DNA of 64,000 nucleotides, taken from the NCBI GenBank assembly GCA_964030785.1, contig OZ034968.1, positions 54,068,230 to 54,132,229 of the forward strand, written 5' to 3'. Below are positions 1 to 10,240 of this stretch, piece by piece. The position numbers were made by a program, and so were the translations under genes. Source of the stretch: Siderastrea siderea. Taxonomy: Eukaryota > Cnidaria > Anthozoa > Scleractinia > Rhizangiidae. The notes beneath the pieces were generated by a model, which did no database searches, was not told the origin of the DNA, and was given only the letters and a program-made list of their open reading frames with translations. Each line of letters starts with the position of its first letter. Positions within the stretch are counted from its first letter, which is position 1.

Positions 1-244
1 GCTTGGTGACCTCTCATGCTGCTTGGTAACCGCTCGTGCTCCGCTCGAGTCGCCATGTTTGTCTTGTTCACGAGTGTGAACCGTTTAGTTTTTTAATCCG
101 AGGAATCCTTCGGTTATCCGTACGTTTAAAGAAGAAGAACTAAGTTGTTACCTCAAGAATAAAGTAATCTTGTGAATAACAACGGTCTTATTGTTTTCGA
201 AACTCCTTCGGATGCTACAAGTGTGACGTTCGAGGGCAGCCACA
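1..244 (+). repeat. BEL/Pao 5' LTR (partial, cut by window start)
   Basis: Bases 1-244 recur at 6407-6650 with only two substitutions seen (near 108 and 232). Identity stops at the same base on the inner side, so this is the 3' part of the left LTR of the element whose pol lies at 751-5865. It ends near CCACA. The left boundary lies outside the window. The near identity of the two copies points to a recent insertion. Confidence 0.85.
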
Positions 245-391
245 ATAACAACTTAGTGGTCCTTAGTGGAGCTTTACTATTACGGAAATGACATTGTCGC
301 TGGCAACTACAACTTCGCAATGGCAGCCGGACGGCTTATCGACGGATTGGATGAACAGCAAGTGGTGTAAAACCTTGTAGAAAGTGCTTAC

Positions 392-742
392 GTGCGTTTG
401 GCTTGGATTCAACAACTCGACATGTCTCGAGAGTCAGGTCAAATTTCTGAGGAGTCAAAGTCTGAAGACCGTGATGAAGTGGTAAGTTCTGCGTCAAATA
501 TTTGTTTGGATGATCGTACAAGTGATTCTGTGCCTAACAAAGGAGACGTTTGCGAGAAGTCATCGCGTTTAATTGTTGATCTAACGGAGACGGACGAAGA
601 CAAGTTATTTATTGAACAGGAAGGTGAATCGCAAATGGTTGAAGTTCGTAGCAGGAAGCTTACTGAAAAGGGTCGGTACTATCAAACTGAAGTCAAAGTT
701 AAAACGTTCAAGTCTAAAAAGTCTACGTTCTCAGAACACTAA
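392..742 (+). CDS. BEL/Pao first ORF, N-terminal Gag-like segment
   Basis: A 116-residue acidic, Lys/Ser-rich ORF with no recognisable domain lies between the 5' LTR and the large Gag-Pol frame. It stops at 742. The next frame (-1 relative to this one) is already open from about 667, so the two overlap across an A-rich stretch near 705-722. It may be the N-terminus of Gag, joined by a -1 frameshift or split by an indel; the sequence cannot decide. No homologous family is recognised. Confidence 0.5.
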   Translation: MRLAWIQQLDMSRESGQISEESKSEDRDEVVSSASNICLDDRTSDSVPNKGDVCEKSSRLIVDLTETDEDKLFIEQEGESQMVEVRSRKLTEKGRYYQTEVKVKTFKSKKSTFSEH

Positions 743-750
743 GGAAAACG

Positions 751-3700
751 TTGTTGTTACGAGGGCAATGTAATGAATTACCAACTTGGAAGCAAGAATT
801 TAGTAAGGCTCAAGTTCTGTGGAGTGAACTCACGGATGCATATAATGAAATCAGAGAAACTGCTCAGGACGAGGAGCTGGCAAGTATCAGGGACATCTGG
901 GAGCAAGTATGTGGTGAGTGGTCTAATTTTGAAAGGGATGTGAGGGATGAAATTAAGTATTTGGAACAAGCAGTATTAGAGTCAGTATCTGTCAGTTCTA
1001 AGGGGTCCAAGAAGAGTAAAATGGCCAAAAGTATCAATTCAAGTGTGGACACTGCTCTTTCAACCAAGGTAGATAAGTGCAAATTACAACAGGAAGAAGC
1101 GGCCTTGAAGGTCAAGTTAGCCTTTGTGGAACAAGAAAATGCTCTGAAAATAGAAAAGCTAGTACAGGAACAGAAATTGGAAGAACTCAAACTGAAGATG
1201 GAACTTGAACTAAGTAGAGCTAAGTTAAGTGTATGCAAAGAGATTGAAAAGGAGCAAATTCCCTCACTTGAGGAAGACGACTTAGCTTCCCTTCCTTCTG
1301 AAAGTAAGGGTGATGGAGTGAAAAGGTTCTTACAATCCCTACCAGTATCTACCAGTACTAGTGTGGCTTACACGTCAGCTCAGTCTCAAGTATCTCTAGC
1401 ACCAGCTTTGACGACTACTGCCACACCTAAATCACCGACATGTAGCTTGCGGGTTGCTGCCCCATCATTCTCTCCAGCAGCTGTAACTCAGTCAGTATTT
1501 AGTGTTCGTCATTTTGAGCATGGACTTGGCCTTCCTACTCAAGGAGAAGTGCTTAGTTCTCAAACTGTCACACCCACAAGAATTGATCCTCCTGTAGCTA
1601 TTCCTTTCAATGGTCCATCACCGATTATGTCAGCAGTCATTACATCACCTTCAAGCTATCAGTCTGCTCATTTCCAAAGTCAAACAAACTCTGTCAGTGA
1701 AGGGTGGGAGAAAGTAGCATCATCACTGGAAAAATGTATGGACAAGTTAACTGAAGCTAACTTAGAACAAAGCACTGTGAGCAAACAATTGTTTGTTTCT
1801 GGACAGCTTCCAAAGATTACCATTCCAATATTTAACGGTGACCCCCTGCAATACCCAGTTTGGAAAAGTGCCTTTAATGCTCTAGCTGACTCCAGACCAA
1901 TGGAAGCAGACATAAAGTTGAATATGCTGAATCAGTATGTAGCAGGAAAACCAAAACAAGTTGTGGAACACTATCTTCTGATCGGAACAGAAGATGCTTA
2001 CCAAAAAGCCAAGTCTGTACTGCAGGAAAGGTATGGAAACTGTAATGTTGTGAGTACAGCATTTATTAACAAGTTAGAGAAATGGCCTAAGATAGGTCCC
2101 AAGGATGCCATTGCCTTAAGAGAGTTCTCAGATCTGCTAGATAAGATATTGGCTGCAAAAGACACCATCCCAGGACTTTCTATTCTAGACTATGCAAAGG
2201 AGAATGTCAAGCTATTGGCTAAACTCCCTTACCACCTAGAGATTAAGTGGAGAGATGCAATTAAGCAGTGGAGACACACCCATGGTGAAGCTAGTTACCC
2301 TACCTTTCTCAAGTTTGCTGATTTCATTAGAGAAGCAGCAGATAAGGCAAACATTCCAGAGCTAGAAACCCTGTCCACATCAAGCAGTCAAAATGTGAAC
2401 AGCAGACAGAAACCAGATAGGAACAAGGGCAGCACCCTTGCCACATCAGTCGCGGGCCGTGGCAACCGTGAAGGAGATTCTAGTAGTTCTAGTAAATCAA
2501 GTCGCCCTGGTCCAGCCAATCTGAACAAGTGTCCATTCTGTGGTGCAGTGCACAAGTTAGATGACTGCAGTGATTTCTGTAGAAAGCCTTTCAGTGAAAG
2601 GAGAAACTTTTTCTTCCGTGAACGTTTGTGTATGGGATGTGCAGCCAGTAACCGTCACCAGGTAGCGAACTGCAGAGGGAGATTGAAATGCAGAACCTGC
2701 TCAGGAATGCATCCCACCTGCCTTCACAAAGAACAAACACAAGAAGATGTTGCTGTCTCTAATTGTATGAGTGTATGTCTACTTCCTGATCAAAGCAGTG
2801 GATTTGATCACACCATGATTGTACCAGTGTGGGTCAGGCCAGTGGGAGAGCCAGACAAGGAAATATTGCAGTATGCAGTCCTCGACGACCATTCAAATGT
2901 CAGTTTCGTGTCTGAAACTCTTTGTGAACGGTTAAATCTTCAAGGCCCATCAACTGAGCTCCTATTGACAACCATGCATGAGCAGAATGCACACATTCAA
3001 ACTAGAAAGATTTCTGGGCTAGAAGTCTTGGACTATCACAGGGGGTGTGTTGTAAAAATGCCAGTGGCCTTTACCCGAGAACTTGTCTCAGCCAATCGTT
3101 CCCAGATTCCAAAACCTGAAGTGGCCAGAGAGTGGCAACATCTTAAGCCAATCGCTGATAAATTGACACCGTACCATCCAGACGCTGAAATTTCTATCCT
3201 GATTGGAAACAATTGTCCGAGAGCTATCCGACCGAGAGAAATAATCGCCGGAGAAGAAGATGAGCCATACGCTCAAAGAACTGTGCTTGGTTGGGGAGTG
3301 ATTGGAAGAGTCTGCAAGTCACGTGATGAGGAAGATGGAGACAGGGGTGTCTGTAATAGAGTCGCAGCTTCAGAAATCCATAGCCGCTTTGCGTTCTCTA
3401 CGAAGGCCAAGGAGATTATTGACCCGGAGAAGGTTCTCCGTGTGTTAGAAACTGACTTTGTTGAGACAAGTACTAAGAACAAACCTTATTCCATGGAAGA
3501 TGAGAGATTTCTAAGGATTCTAGAGGACGGAGTAAAGAAACTACCAGATGGACATTATGAAATGCCACTTCCGTTGAAGTCAGACAATGTGTCTCTTCCC
3601 AACAACCGTCAGCTTGCTGTAAAAAGGTGGAACCAACTGAATGCCAGATTCAAGAAGAATCCAAAGTTCTTCACAGACTACCAGACATTTATGAAGGACT

Positions 3701-5865
3701 TAATCTCTCAATGTGCAGAAAGAGTTCCTGAGGATCGTCTCGAGGTGCAAGACGGTAAAGTCAACTACGTTCCACATACAGGAGTCTATCACCCAAGAAA
3801 ACCGGGACAGATCAGAGTAGTCTTTGATTGTTCAGCCCAGTATAACGGAGTCAGCCTCAACGACTACTTGCTACAAGGTCCTGACTTTATGAACGATCTT
3901 TTAGGGATCCTGTGTCGTTTCCGCCAGGAAAGTGTCGCATTTATGACGGACATCAAGAGCATGTTCCATCAGTTCGTGGTTGCCGAAGAACACAGGGACC
4001 TGCTGCGTTTCTTATGGTGGCTGGATGGGGACCCATCAAAGGAAGTAGTCGAGTACCGTATGAAGATTCATCTGTTCGGCGCCAGTAGTTCCCAAGGTTG
4101 TGCGAATTTCGGGCTTAAGCGAGCAGCCAACGATGGTGAAGAAGAGTTCGGTGCGGATGCAGCTGCATTCATACGCAAGGACTTCTATGTAGATGATGGT
4201 CTAAAATCTGTATCAACAGTGCCCGAAGCCATCCAGTTGATCAAGGCCAGCCAAGCCATCTGTGACAAAGCCGGTCTCAGATTACACAAGATAGTGTCTA
4301 ACAAGAAAGAAGTTCTTGAAGCTATTCCTGTTGAGGACCATGCAAAGGGAATTAAGGAACTGAACTTAGCCGTAGATCCTTTGCCTATTGAGAGAGCCTT
4401 AGGAGTGTTGTGGTGCGTTGAGAACGACAGTTTTCGGTTCCGTATTGAACTTCGTGATCGCCCTTTGACTCGACGAGGTGTCTTGTCAACTATTGGCTCC
4501 ATCTACGACCCGAATGGTTATATAAGTCCTGTAACACTCAAAGGAAAGCAGATACTGCAGCAGATGTGCAGAGACAAGTTGGACTGGGATAGCCCTGTTC
4601 CTGAGTATCTACAACCACAGTGGGTGAAGTGGCGACAAGAAATCCTAGAGTTGGAGAAACTGGAGATACAACGTTGCTTCAAACCAAACAACTTTGGCTC
4701 CGTGAAAGTTGTGGAGGTGCACTACTTCTCAGATGCTTCAGTGGAGGGTTACGGTCAATGCTCATATCTTAGACTGATTAACGAACATGACCAAGTTCAT
4801 TGCTCTTTCGTTGTCGGAAAAGCACGAGTGACACCTCTAAAGCACAAGACTATCCCAAGATTAGAGTTAGCTGCAGCTACCACCTCAGCAAGAATGAGTG
4901 AGTTCGTGAGAAATGAGTTAGAGTACCCAGAGATCCAAGAGTTTTTCTGGACAGACAGCCGAGTAGTTCTCGGATACATTAACAATGAAGCTAAAAGGTT
5001 CCATGTTTATGTCGCTAACAGGGTACAGCAGATTCGTGACCTAACTGATCCTAACTCGTGGTTCTACGTTGACACGAGCAGCAATCTCGCAGACGATGCA
5101 TCACGAGGGCTAACAGCAAAGCAGCTGGTAGAAGATTCGCGCTGGTTAACTGGTCCAGAATTTCTGTGGAAGAGCAGACCGTGTAAACCTGAAAATGTGG
5201 AGGTGTCTCCCCTTCAAGAGTCCGACCCGGAGGTGAAGAAAGCGTCCGTATTGATTACAGAAGTCAAGAGTGTTGTTCCATTTCCTGATCACTTCGAGAC
5301 GAGCAGACTGGATGGTGTATCCAGCTGGTACCAAGCTATGAAGGTCATATCTCTATGTGTACGACTGAAGTCCAAATTTCAAAGAAGAGAAGTGAAGAAG
5401 CCCGGAAAACCAGTGACAAGGTCAATGGCAGAAGTTGGGAAATCAGTGCTGAGGGTTACATCACCAGAGCTTCAAGAGGCAGAGAAGACCATTATCAGAT
5501 GTTTGCAGTACGAACATTTCCATGAGGAACTTCAAATACTTTGCAACTTAAATGTGACTGACGGAGAGACAAACAGAGGCCGAGCTAGAAGAAGAAATCA
5601 AGCGTTACGAAAGTCCAGTTCGCTATACAAATTGGATCCCTTTGTGGACCAAGATGGTCTGATTCGTGTTGGTGGACGTATCAGAAGAGCAAATGTCCCG
5701 ATTGATATGAAACATCCAGTCATTATTCCGCGAAAGGGCCATTTGACTGAACTGTTGATTCGACATCACCAACTGAAAGTAAACCACATGGGTCGCGGGA
5801 TGACGCATAACGAGCTGCGCCAAAGTGGGTTCAGCCAAAGAGAAATCTTACCGTCGGTGATGTAG
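751..5865 (+). CDS. BEL/Pao Gag-Pol polyprotein, integrase truncated
   Basis: The 1704-residue frame begins at a TTG in an already open frame, so the true start is uncertain. In order: a charged coiled coil (about residues 110-160); a Ser/Thr/Pro linker; a DUF1759-type Gag domain (about 355-520); Cys/His clusters (about 590-660); a DUF1758 aspartic-protease-like region with LDDHS (about 708); a reverse transcriptase with the YVDD catalytic box at genomic 4186-4197; a Pao-type RNase H region starting at YFSDAS (about 4723); and the H2C2 start of the integrase with HHQLKVNHMGRG (about 5761). The frame then runs into unrelated residues and stops at 5865. The integrase catalytic core is absent: sequence jumps from the H2C2 region straight to the C-terminal domain. 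The element therefore could not integrate with its own enzyme. Gag, protease and reverse transcriptase frames are otherwise open. Family assignment is from motifs and domain order. Confidence 0.9.
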   Translation: MLLRGQCNELPTWKQEFSKAQVLWSELTDAYNEIRETAQDEELASIRDIWEQVCGEWSNFERDVRDEIKYLEQAVLESVSVSSKGSKKSKMAKSINSSVDTALSTKVDKCKLQQEEAALKVKLAFVEQENALKIEKLVQEQKLEELKLKMELELSRAKLSVCKEIEKEQIPSLEEDDLASLPSESKGDGVKRFLQSLPVSTSTSVAYTSAQSQVSLAPALTTTATPKSPTCSLRVAAPSFSPAAVTQSVFSVRHFEHGLGLPTQGEVLSSQTVTPTRIDPPVAIPFNGPSPIMSAVITSPSSYQSAHFQSQTNSVSEGWEKVASSLEKCMDKLTEANLEQSTVSKQLFVSGQLPKITIPIFNGDPLQYPVWKSAFNALADSRPMEADIKLNMLNQYVAGKPKQVVEHYLLIGTEDAYQKAKSVLQERYGNCNVVSTAFINKLEKWPKIGPKDAIALREFSDLLDKILAAKDTIPGLSILDYAKENVKLLAKLPYHLEIKWRDAIKQWRHTHGEASYPTFLKFADFIREAADKANIPELETLSTSSSQNVNSRQKPDRNKGSTLATSVAGRGNREGDSSSSSKSSRPGPANLNKCPFCGAVHKLDDCSDFCRKPFSERRNFFFRERLCMGCAASNRHQVANCRGRLKCRTCSGMHPTCLHKEQTQEDVAVSNCMSVCLLPDQSSGFDHTMIVPVWVRPVGEPDKEILQYAVLDDHSNVSFVSETLCERLNLQGPSTELLLTTMHEQNAHIQTRKISGLEVLDYHRGCVVKMPVAFTRELVSANRSQIPKPEVAREWQHLKPIADKLTPYHPDAEISILIGNNCPRAIRPREIIAGEEDEPYAQRTVLGWGVIGRVCKSRDEEDGDRGVCNRVAASEIHSRFAFSTKAKEIIDPEKVLRVLETDFVETSTKNKPYSMEDERFLRILEDGVKKLPDGHYEMPLPLKSDNVSLPNNRQLAVKRWNQLNARFKKNPKFFTDYQTFMKDLISQCAERVPEDRLEVQDGKVNYVPHTGVYHPRKPGQIRVVFDCSAQYNGVSLNDYLLQGPDFMNDLLGILCRFRQESVAFMTDIKSMFHQFVVAEEHRDLLRFLWWLDGDPSKEVVEYRMKIHLFGASSSQGCANFGLKRAANDGEEEFGADAAAFIRKDFYVDDGLKSVSTVPEAIQLIKASQAICDKAGLRLHKIVSNKKEVLEAIPVEDHAKGIKELNLAVDPLPIERALGVLWCVENDSFRFRIELRDRPLTRRGVLSTIGSIYDPNGYISPVTLKGKQILQQMCRDKLDWDSPVPEYLQPQWVKWRQEILELEKLEIQRCFKPNNFGSVKVVEVHYFSDASVEGYGQCSYLRLINEHDQVHCSFVVGKARVTPLKHKTIPRLELAAATTSARMSEFVRNELEYPEIQEFFWTDSRVVLGYINNEAKRFHVYVANRVQQIRDLTDPNSWFYVDTSSNLADDASRGLTAKQLVEDSRWLTGPEFLWKSRPCKPENVEVSPLQESDPEVKKASVLITEVKSVVPFPDHFETSRLDGVSSWYQAMKVISLCVRLKSKFQRREVKKPGKPVTRSMAEVGKSVLRVTSPELQEAEKTIIRCLQYEHFHEELQILCNLNVTDGETNRGRARRRNQALRKSSSLYKLDPFVDQDGLIRVGGRIRRANVPIDMKHPVIIPRKGHLTELLIRHHQLKVNHMGRGMTHNELRQSGFSQREILPSVM

Positions 5866-6142
5866 TCATTTCTAAGGAGAACGAGGGAGCCCGTAACAAG
5901 TGGCCGCTTGGCAGAGTAGTGCAGATTTACCCTAGTGAAGATGGTTTTGTCAGAAAGGTCAAGTTGCTGATGGCAGATGGAGATTTGGATGATTGCGGCA
6001 AACGTCAAAGCCCGCCTCATATCTAGACAGACCTATTCACAAACTTGTTCTACTGTTGCCTGCAGATGAAGTGGTCGGGGAGGACGTCCATCACCAGGAG
6101 ACCAGGGAAGTCCCCATCGAGGAGCCAACAAAGAACACTTGA
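5835..6142 (+). pseudogene. Detached C-terminal DUF5641-like fragment of BEL/Pao pol
   Basis: After the deletion junction near 5820-5835, a different frame encodes a stretch typical of the domain that ends BEL/Pao polyproteins (short motifs LTVGDVV and KWPLGRV). A further frameshift near 6010 leads to a segment with DRPIHKLVLL and a stop at 6140-6142. The order shows that about one integrase core has been lost between 5820 and 5835. This copy is not translatable as part of the polyprotein. Confidence 0.75.
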
Positions 6143-6406
6143 AGAGCGATACGTATATTGAACATTGCAGTTGAACATTTAAGTTTAATTAACTCGTCGA
6201 TCATTCAGTAACTGCTGTGGTGCGGTTACACGAACTTTCAAGATGCTATTGTTTGAACATTCATCTGATAGTTTGTTGAAGTTGAAGCTTAGAAGACTTA
6301 TTGTAGGCTTATTGTTGTTTGTAACTGCACGGATGCAGTTGAGGAGCCATGTTACTACTGCGGTACAGTAGTAAGTAATAGTAAGGTCAGCGGAAGTCAC
6401 CAATCT

Positions 6407-6650
6407 GCTTGGTGACCTCTCATGCTGCTTGGTAACCGCTCGTGCTCCGCTCGAGTCGCCATGTTTGTCTTGTTCACGAGTGTGAACCGTTTAGTTTTTT
6501 AATCCGAGTAATCCTTCGGTTATCCGTACGTTTAAAGAAGAAGAACTAAGTTGTTACCTCAAGAATAAAGTAATCTTGTGAATAACAACGGTCTTATTGT
6601 TTTCGAAACTCCTTCGGATGCTACAAGTGTGACGTTCGGGGGCAGCCACA
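6407..6650 (+). repeat. BEL/Pao 3' LTR (portion matching 1-244)
   Basis: Near-identical to 1-244. The full 3' LTR must begin further left, somewhere in 6143-6406, but its start cannot be set because the matching part of the 5' LTR is outside the window. Sequence after 6650 is a Gypsy reverse transcriptase read in frame, so the BEL element inserted into an older Gypsy pol gene. Confidence 0.8.
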
Positions 6651-8515
6651 TCGTGGTGATGGCTTCCCCATTCCATCCATCGCTAGTGTCCTTGATTCAA
6701 TCTCACTGGGCAAAGTTTTTGGTCATTGTGATCTTGCAAGTGGATGTTGGCAGATTCCTCTCAGCCCACAAGATCGCCACAAAAGTGCCTTTTGTACTCA
6801 CGTGGGACTTTATGAATTCTTGCGGTTACCATTCGGATTAAAAACGGCTCCTAACACGTTTCAAAGGATTCCTAACACAGTGTTTGGAGACTATCTACAT
6901 CAGTGGATGACAGTGTATGTTGATGACATCATCATGTGGGCAAGTACATACCGTGATGCACTTCATGCATATGAACTGTTGTTTGCAAGATCTGTACAAG
7001 CTGGCATTCAGTTTAAGCCTTCAAAGTGCACCTTCTTTGCTAAGGAAATCCAAGTCTCAGGACACACCATCACTGAATATGGGCGAAAACCTACCTGAAA
7101 GGGCATCGAAGCTATTTCCAAGATGGAACCACCGTCTAATGTCACTGGTCTTAAGAGATTCTTGGGTCTCTGCAACTTTTGTCGTGACTATATACCAAAG
7201 ATGCCCTCTCGAACCCAGCAACTCCGTCAGCTCTTAAAGAAGGACATTCCATTTAAATGGACACTGCATGACACTAAGGAATTTGAGGACCTAAAACGTG
7301 CAGTTACTAGCTCAGATATAATGTTGTATCATCCTGACTGGAATTCTCCATTTGAACTTCACGTGGACGCCAGCAAATTAGGATGTGGTGCCATGCTTGC
7401 ACTGTGGAAAGATTACAAGCTCCGACCTGTCAGATTTGCATCAAGAGCCTTTAGTCCTGCCGAATCCCGATGGCACACCTTACAACAAGAACTATTTGCT
7501 GTGAAGTAGGGCTTAGAACATTTTCGCTGTTACCTTCTAGGTCGACGTATCAAAGTTGTCACTGACCATGCAAACTTGAAGTGGCTGATTTCTTTGGCAC
7601 CTCAGCAAGCCAAACTGGCTCGTTGGTGTATGTCTATGGCAGAGTTTGATTTCTTCATTGAGCACCGTCCTGGTGTAACAAACATTGTCCCAGATGCCTC
7701 AAGTCGCCAACCAATGTCGGATTTATCTGTTGCTGAAGAATCTTATGCTCCGGAAAACGATGTCATCTTCTTCCTCTTAATTGCAGTGTCTGTGGATGTT
7801 CCGCATCATACGTCCACTATAGTATCTGAAACACTCAACGGAACTTTGGGTTATTTACGCCATGTCTGCCTGTTGACTCACACTCAGGTTCACCCTCCAG
7901 CATCTATGTCCGTTGAACCTGAGAACTTCAAGGAAACTGCTGCTGAGACCAGTTCAAATGAATACTTACAAGTTCTAGCGGGACTTAACTTTCGTCACAC
8001 TGAGTTTGCAAAACAGCAACAACAGGATTACTGGTGCAGCCTTACTTTCAAGTTCTTGACTTTCAATGGTGAGAAATCAAAATTGCCGAATGTGCCACAG
8101 AGACATCTACATTGGGCTCAGCATTTCTCAAAGCGTGCAGCCATTATTGATGGAATCCTTATGTACCGTGACGAATTCATGGATGATCCAAATCACTATC
8201 GCTATGTCGTCCCAGATGATATCCAGTTACGTCGACATCTGTTACGAGCTTATCATGACTCTCCTCTTGCCATGCATAGAGGCAGAGAAGCCACTTACCA
8301 ATCTTTGGCAAAGGACTTTTACTGGAGAAATGTGTCAAAACATGTCCGAAACTGGGTGCGCAGATGCCCTGAGTGCATTCGCTTGAAAACCAGTGATCAG
8401 CACCATGGTCCCATGCAAGTCAGACTCTATGAACATCCGTTTCACACCCTGGGTATCGGTTATGTTGGCGAACTTCTCATCACTCCTAATGGAAACAAGT
8501 GGATCTTAAGGAGGC
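6651..8515 (+). pseudogene. Gypsy pol remnant: RT, RNase H, integrase 5' part
   Basis: The reverse transcriptase enters at the conserved GFPIPS region, with a frame change near 6802, then FLRLPFGLKTAPNTF and the YVDD box (about 6916). In-frame stops at 7096-7098 and 7507-7509 break it. RNase H follows (LHVDASKLGCG near 7357, VTDHANLKWL near 7557). The integrase H2C2 module is at about 8250-8400 (HRGRE...CPECIRLK). The first integrase catalytic Asp appears replaced by Gly (LGIGYVG near 8449). Coding similarity ends at about 8510 where a non-coding insert begins. Several stops and a lost catalytic residue make it a fossil. It continues at 9663. Confidence 0.85.
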
Positions 8516-9662
8516 TCGCAACAGTTTTTTTTATCTTGGAGTGTATCTTTTGAAATCAAAATTTCGCAAAGAAGATAAACTTCGATTTCCTTGATACTAC
8601 ACTACCTTTTCAACATATGACGAAAGTTTATTTTTCATTGGTTTCTTAGCCTCAACTGTCACCATAGCAACGGTAATGGACAACCCCTCATTTTAAATAA
8701 TGTCGAATATCTCGAAAACTAGTCAGACACTTAATGACGAAACTTGAACTATTTGAACTACCCAACCTACACTACTTGTATGCGAAATTAGAAAAAAATC
8801 TGTAAGAGCGTTTTCAAGTAAATCGTGATTCATTTTTTGCGGGCTGATTTTGGTCATTCCTGCAAATTTCTCCAATATTTCAAGAAAGATAAAACTTAAC
8901 ACTTTCTCTTTTCAGTTGAAAGATCTTTTATGACAGCAAAACATTCTGAATGTACATTGAGCTTCCTAGGTGGCTGCGATTTTAAGATATTTATATTTAA
9001 AAAGTACTAAAATGCAGCACAGATCAGTCAAAAAGTTCCTAATTTGCATAAACAGAAATATTTCTAAACTGCCCTTACCGATTTTTCTCTTAAGTTGATT
9101 GCCGTTAGAGTAATAATTCTTTTCGATGTTCCAGCACGTTTTAGGCTGAATAAACATTTCGTTTATTAGATAAGAAGGCTGAATCTCGGTCAAGTTTCAG
9201 TCGTTATTAACTTTCAACGAGCAACAGTTTTATTTTCTTTTTCCTGGTCTATTTCACGGTTTTTCACGTGCAATGAATATTTATACATGCTGCGCTTGTG
9301 TCCGCTCGTGCATTTATAATTCCTTCTCATAATAATAAAAAACGTTCGTCTTCTGAGCTTCTTCCTGGACACTCTTTTCCATTATTGTTTAGATACTGAC
9401 TGACGTTTTAGCATTTTTAATTACGGATTGCATACATGTTAAAGCTAACGATGGTATTACACTGGGGCGAAAAATTACGAGAAACACGCTCAGAGGACGA
9501 ATATTTTTTCATTATGAGAAGGAATTGTAAATGCACGAGAGGACACAAGCGCAGCGTGTATAAATATTCATTGCACGTGAATAACCGTGAAATAGACCAG
9601 GAAAAAGAAAATAAAACTGTTGCTCGTTGAAAGTTAATAACGACTGAAACTTGACCGGTAAG
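8516..9662. mobile_element. Non-coding insert in Gypsy integrase, with hairpin arms
   Basis: About 1.15 kb of AT-rich non-coding sequence interrupts the Gypsy integrase. Its right half is a large imperfect inverted repeat: arm 9187 to about 9361 pairs with about 9485 to 9657, starting from CGGTCAAGTTTCAGTCG. The loop is about 120 bp. This resembles a fold-back or MITE-type insertion. The left half (8516-9186) shows no gene. Some integrase sequence is also missing across the insert. Target duplication is not evident. Confidence 0.55.
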
Positions 9663-10240
9663 TACTACCAAGTAATTGACCGTAGTTTGCCGTATTTCCT
9701 TGCCGTACTTCAAAGTGATCAAGGTGGTGAGTGGATAAATGCCGTGCTTCAATAACTCACAAAGTTACTATCCATAGAACATGTTTTTACCACAAGTTAC
9801 CGCCCTCGTCTCAATGGTTCCACTGAAAGAGTGCATAGATGGCTAAATTGTGCACTAGGATTTTATTGTGAAAAGAATCAACATCTGTGGGAAGAATTCT
9901 TTCAACCTGCAACTTACGCTCACAACACCTCTCCAATACCTGGAACAGATCACGTCACTCCTTTCTTCCTGATGTTTGGAAGACATACACCTTCTCCTGA
10001 AGTACTTTCTTATGATTTGCCTCCTGCACCTCTCTCCCAGTCTTCCTATGCCAAAGGGCTCATTAAAAGATCATTGAAGCAAGGAAAAACTTTGACAGAA
10101 TCAAAGCTGACCTTAAGAGAAGCCAACGAGAGTATTATGACATGAACTCTAGAGATCTTCACATACCTGATGGTAAACGAGTTTTTGCTCGACTTCCTCC
10201 GTCCACCCGAGAGGATTGTTAGAAAATCCGAAGTTTTTAG
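9663..10240 (+). pseudogene. Gypsy pol remnant: integrase 3' part
   Basis: Coding similarity to the Gypsy integrase resumes with the second catalytic Asp (QSDQGGEW near 9713), a stop near 9750, then the third catalytic residue in GSTERVHRW (near 9818). An open stretch at 9831-10145 ends the core (MFGRHTPSPEV). A short segment after 10145 continues in another frame before decaying. This is the downstream half of the fossil begun at 6651. No 3' LTR was recognised. Confidence 0.8.
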
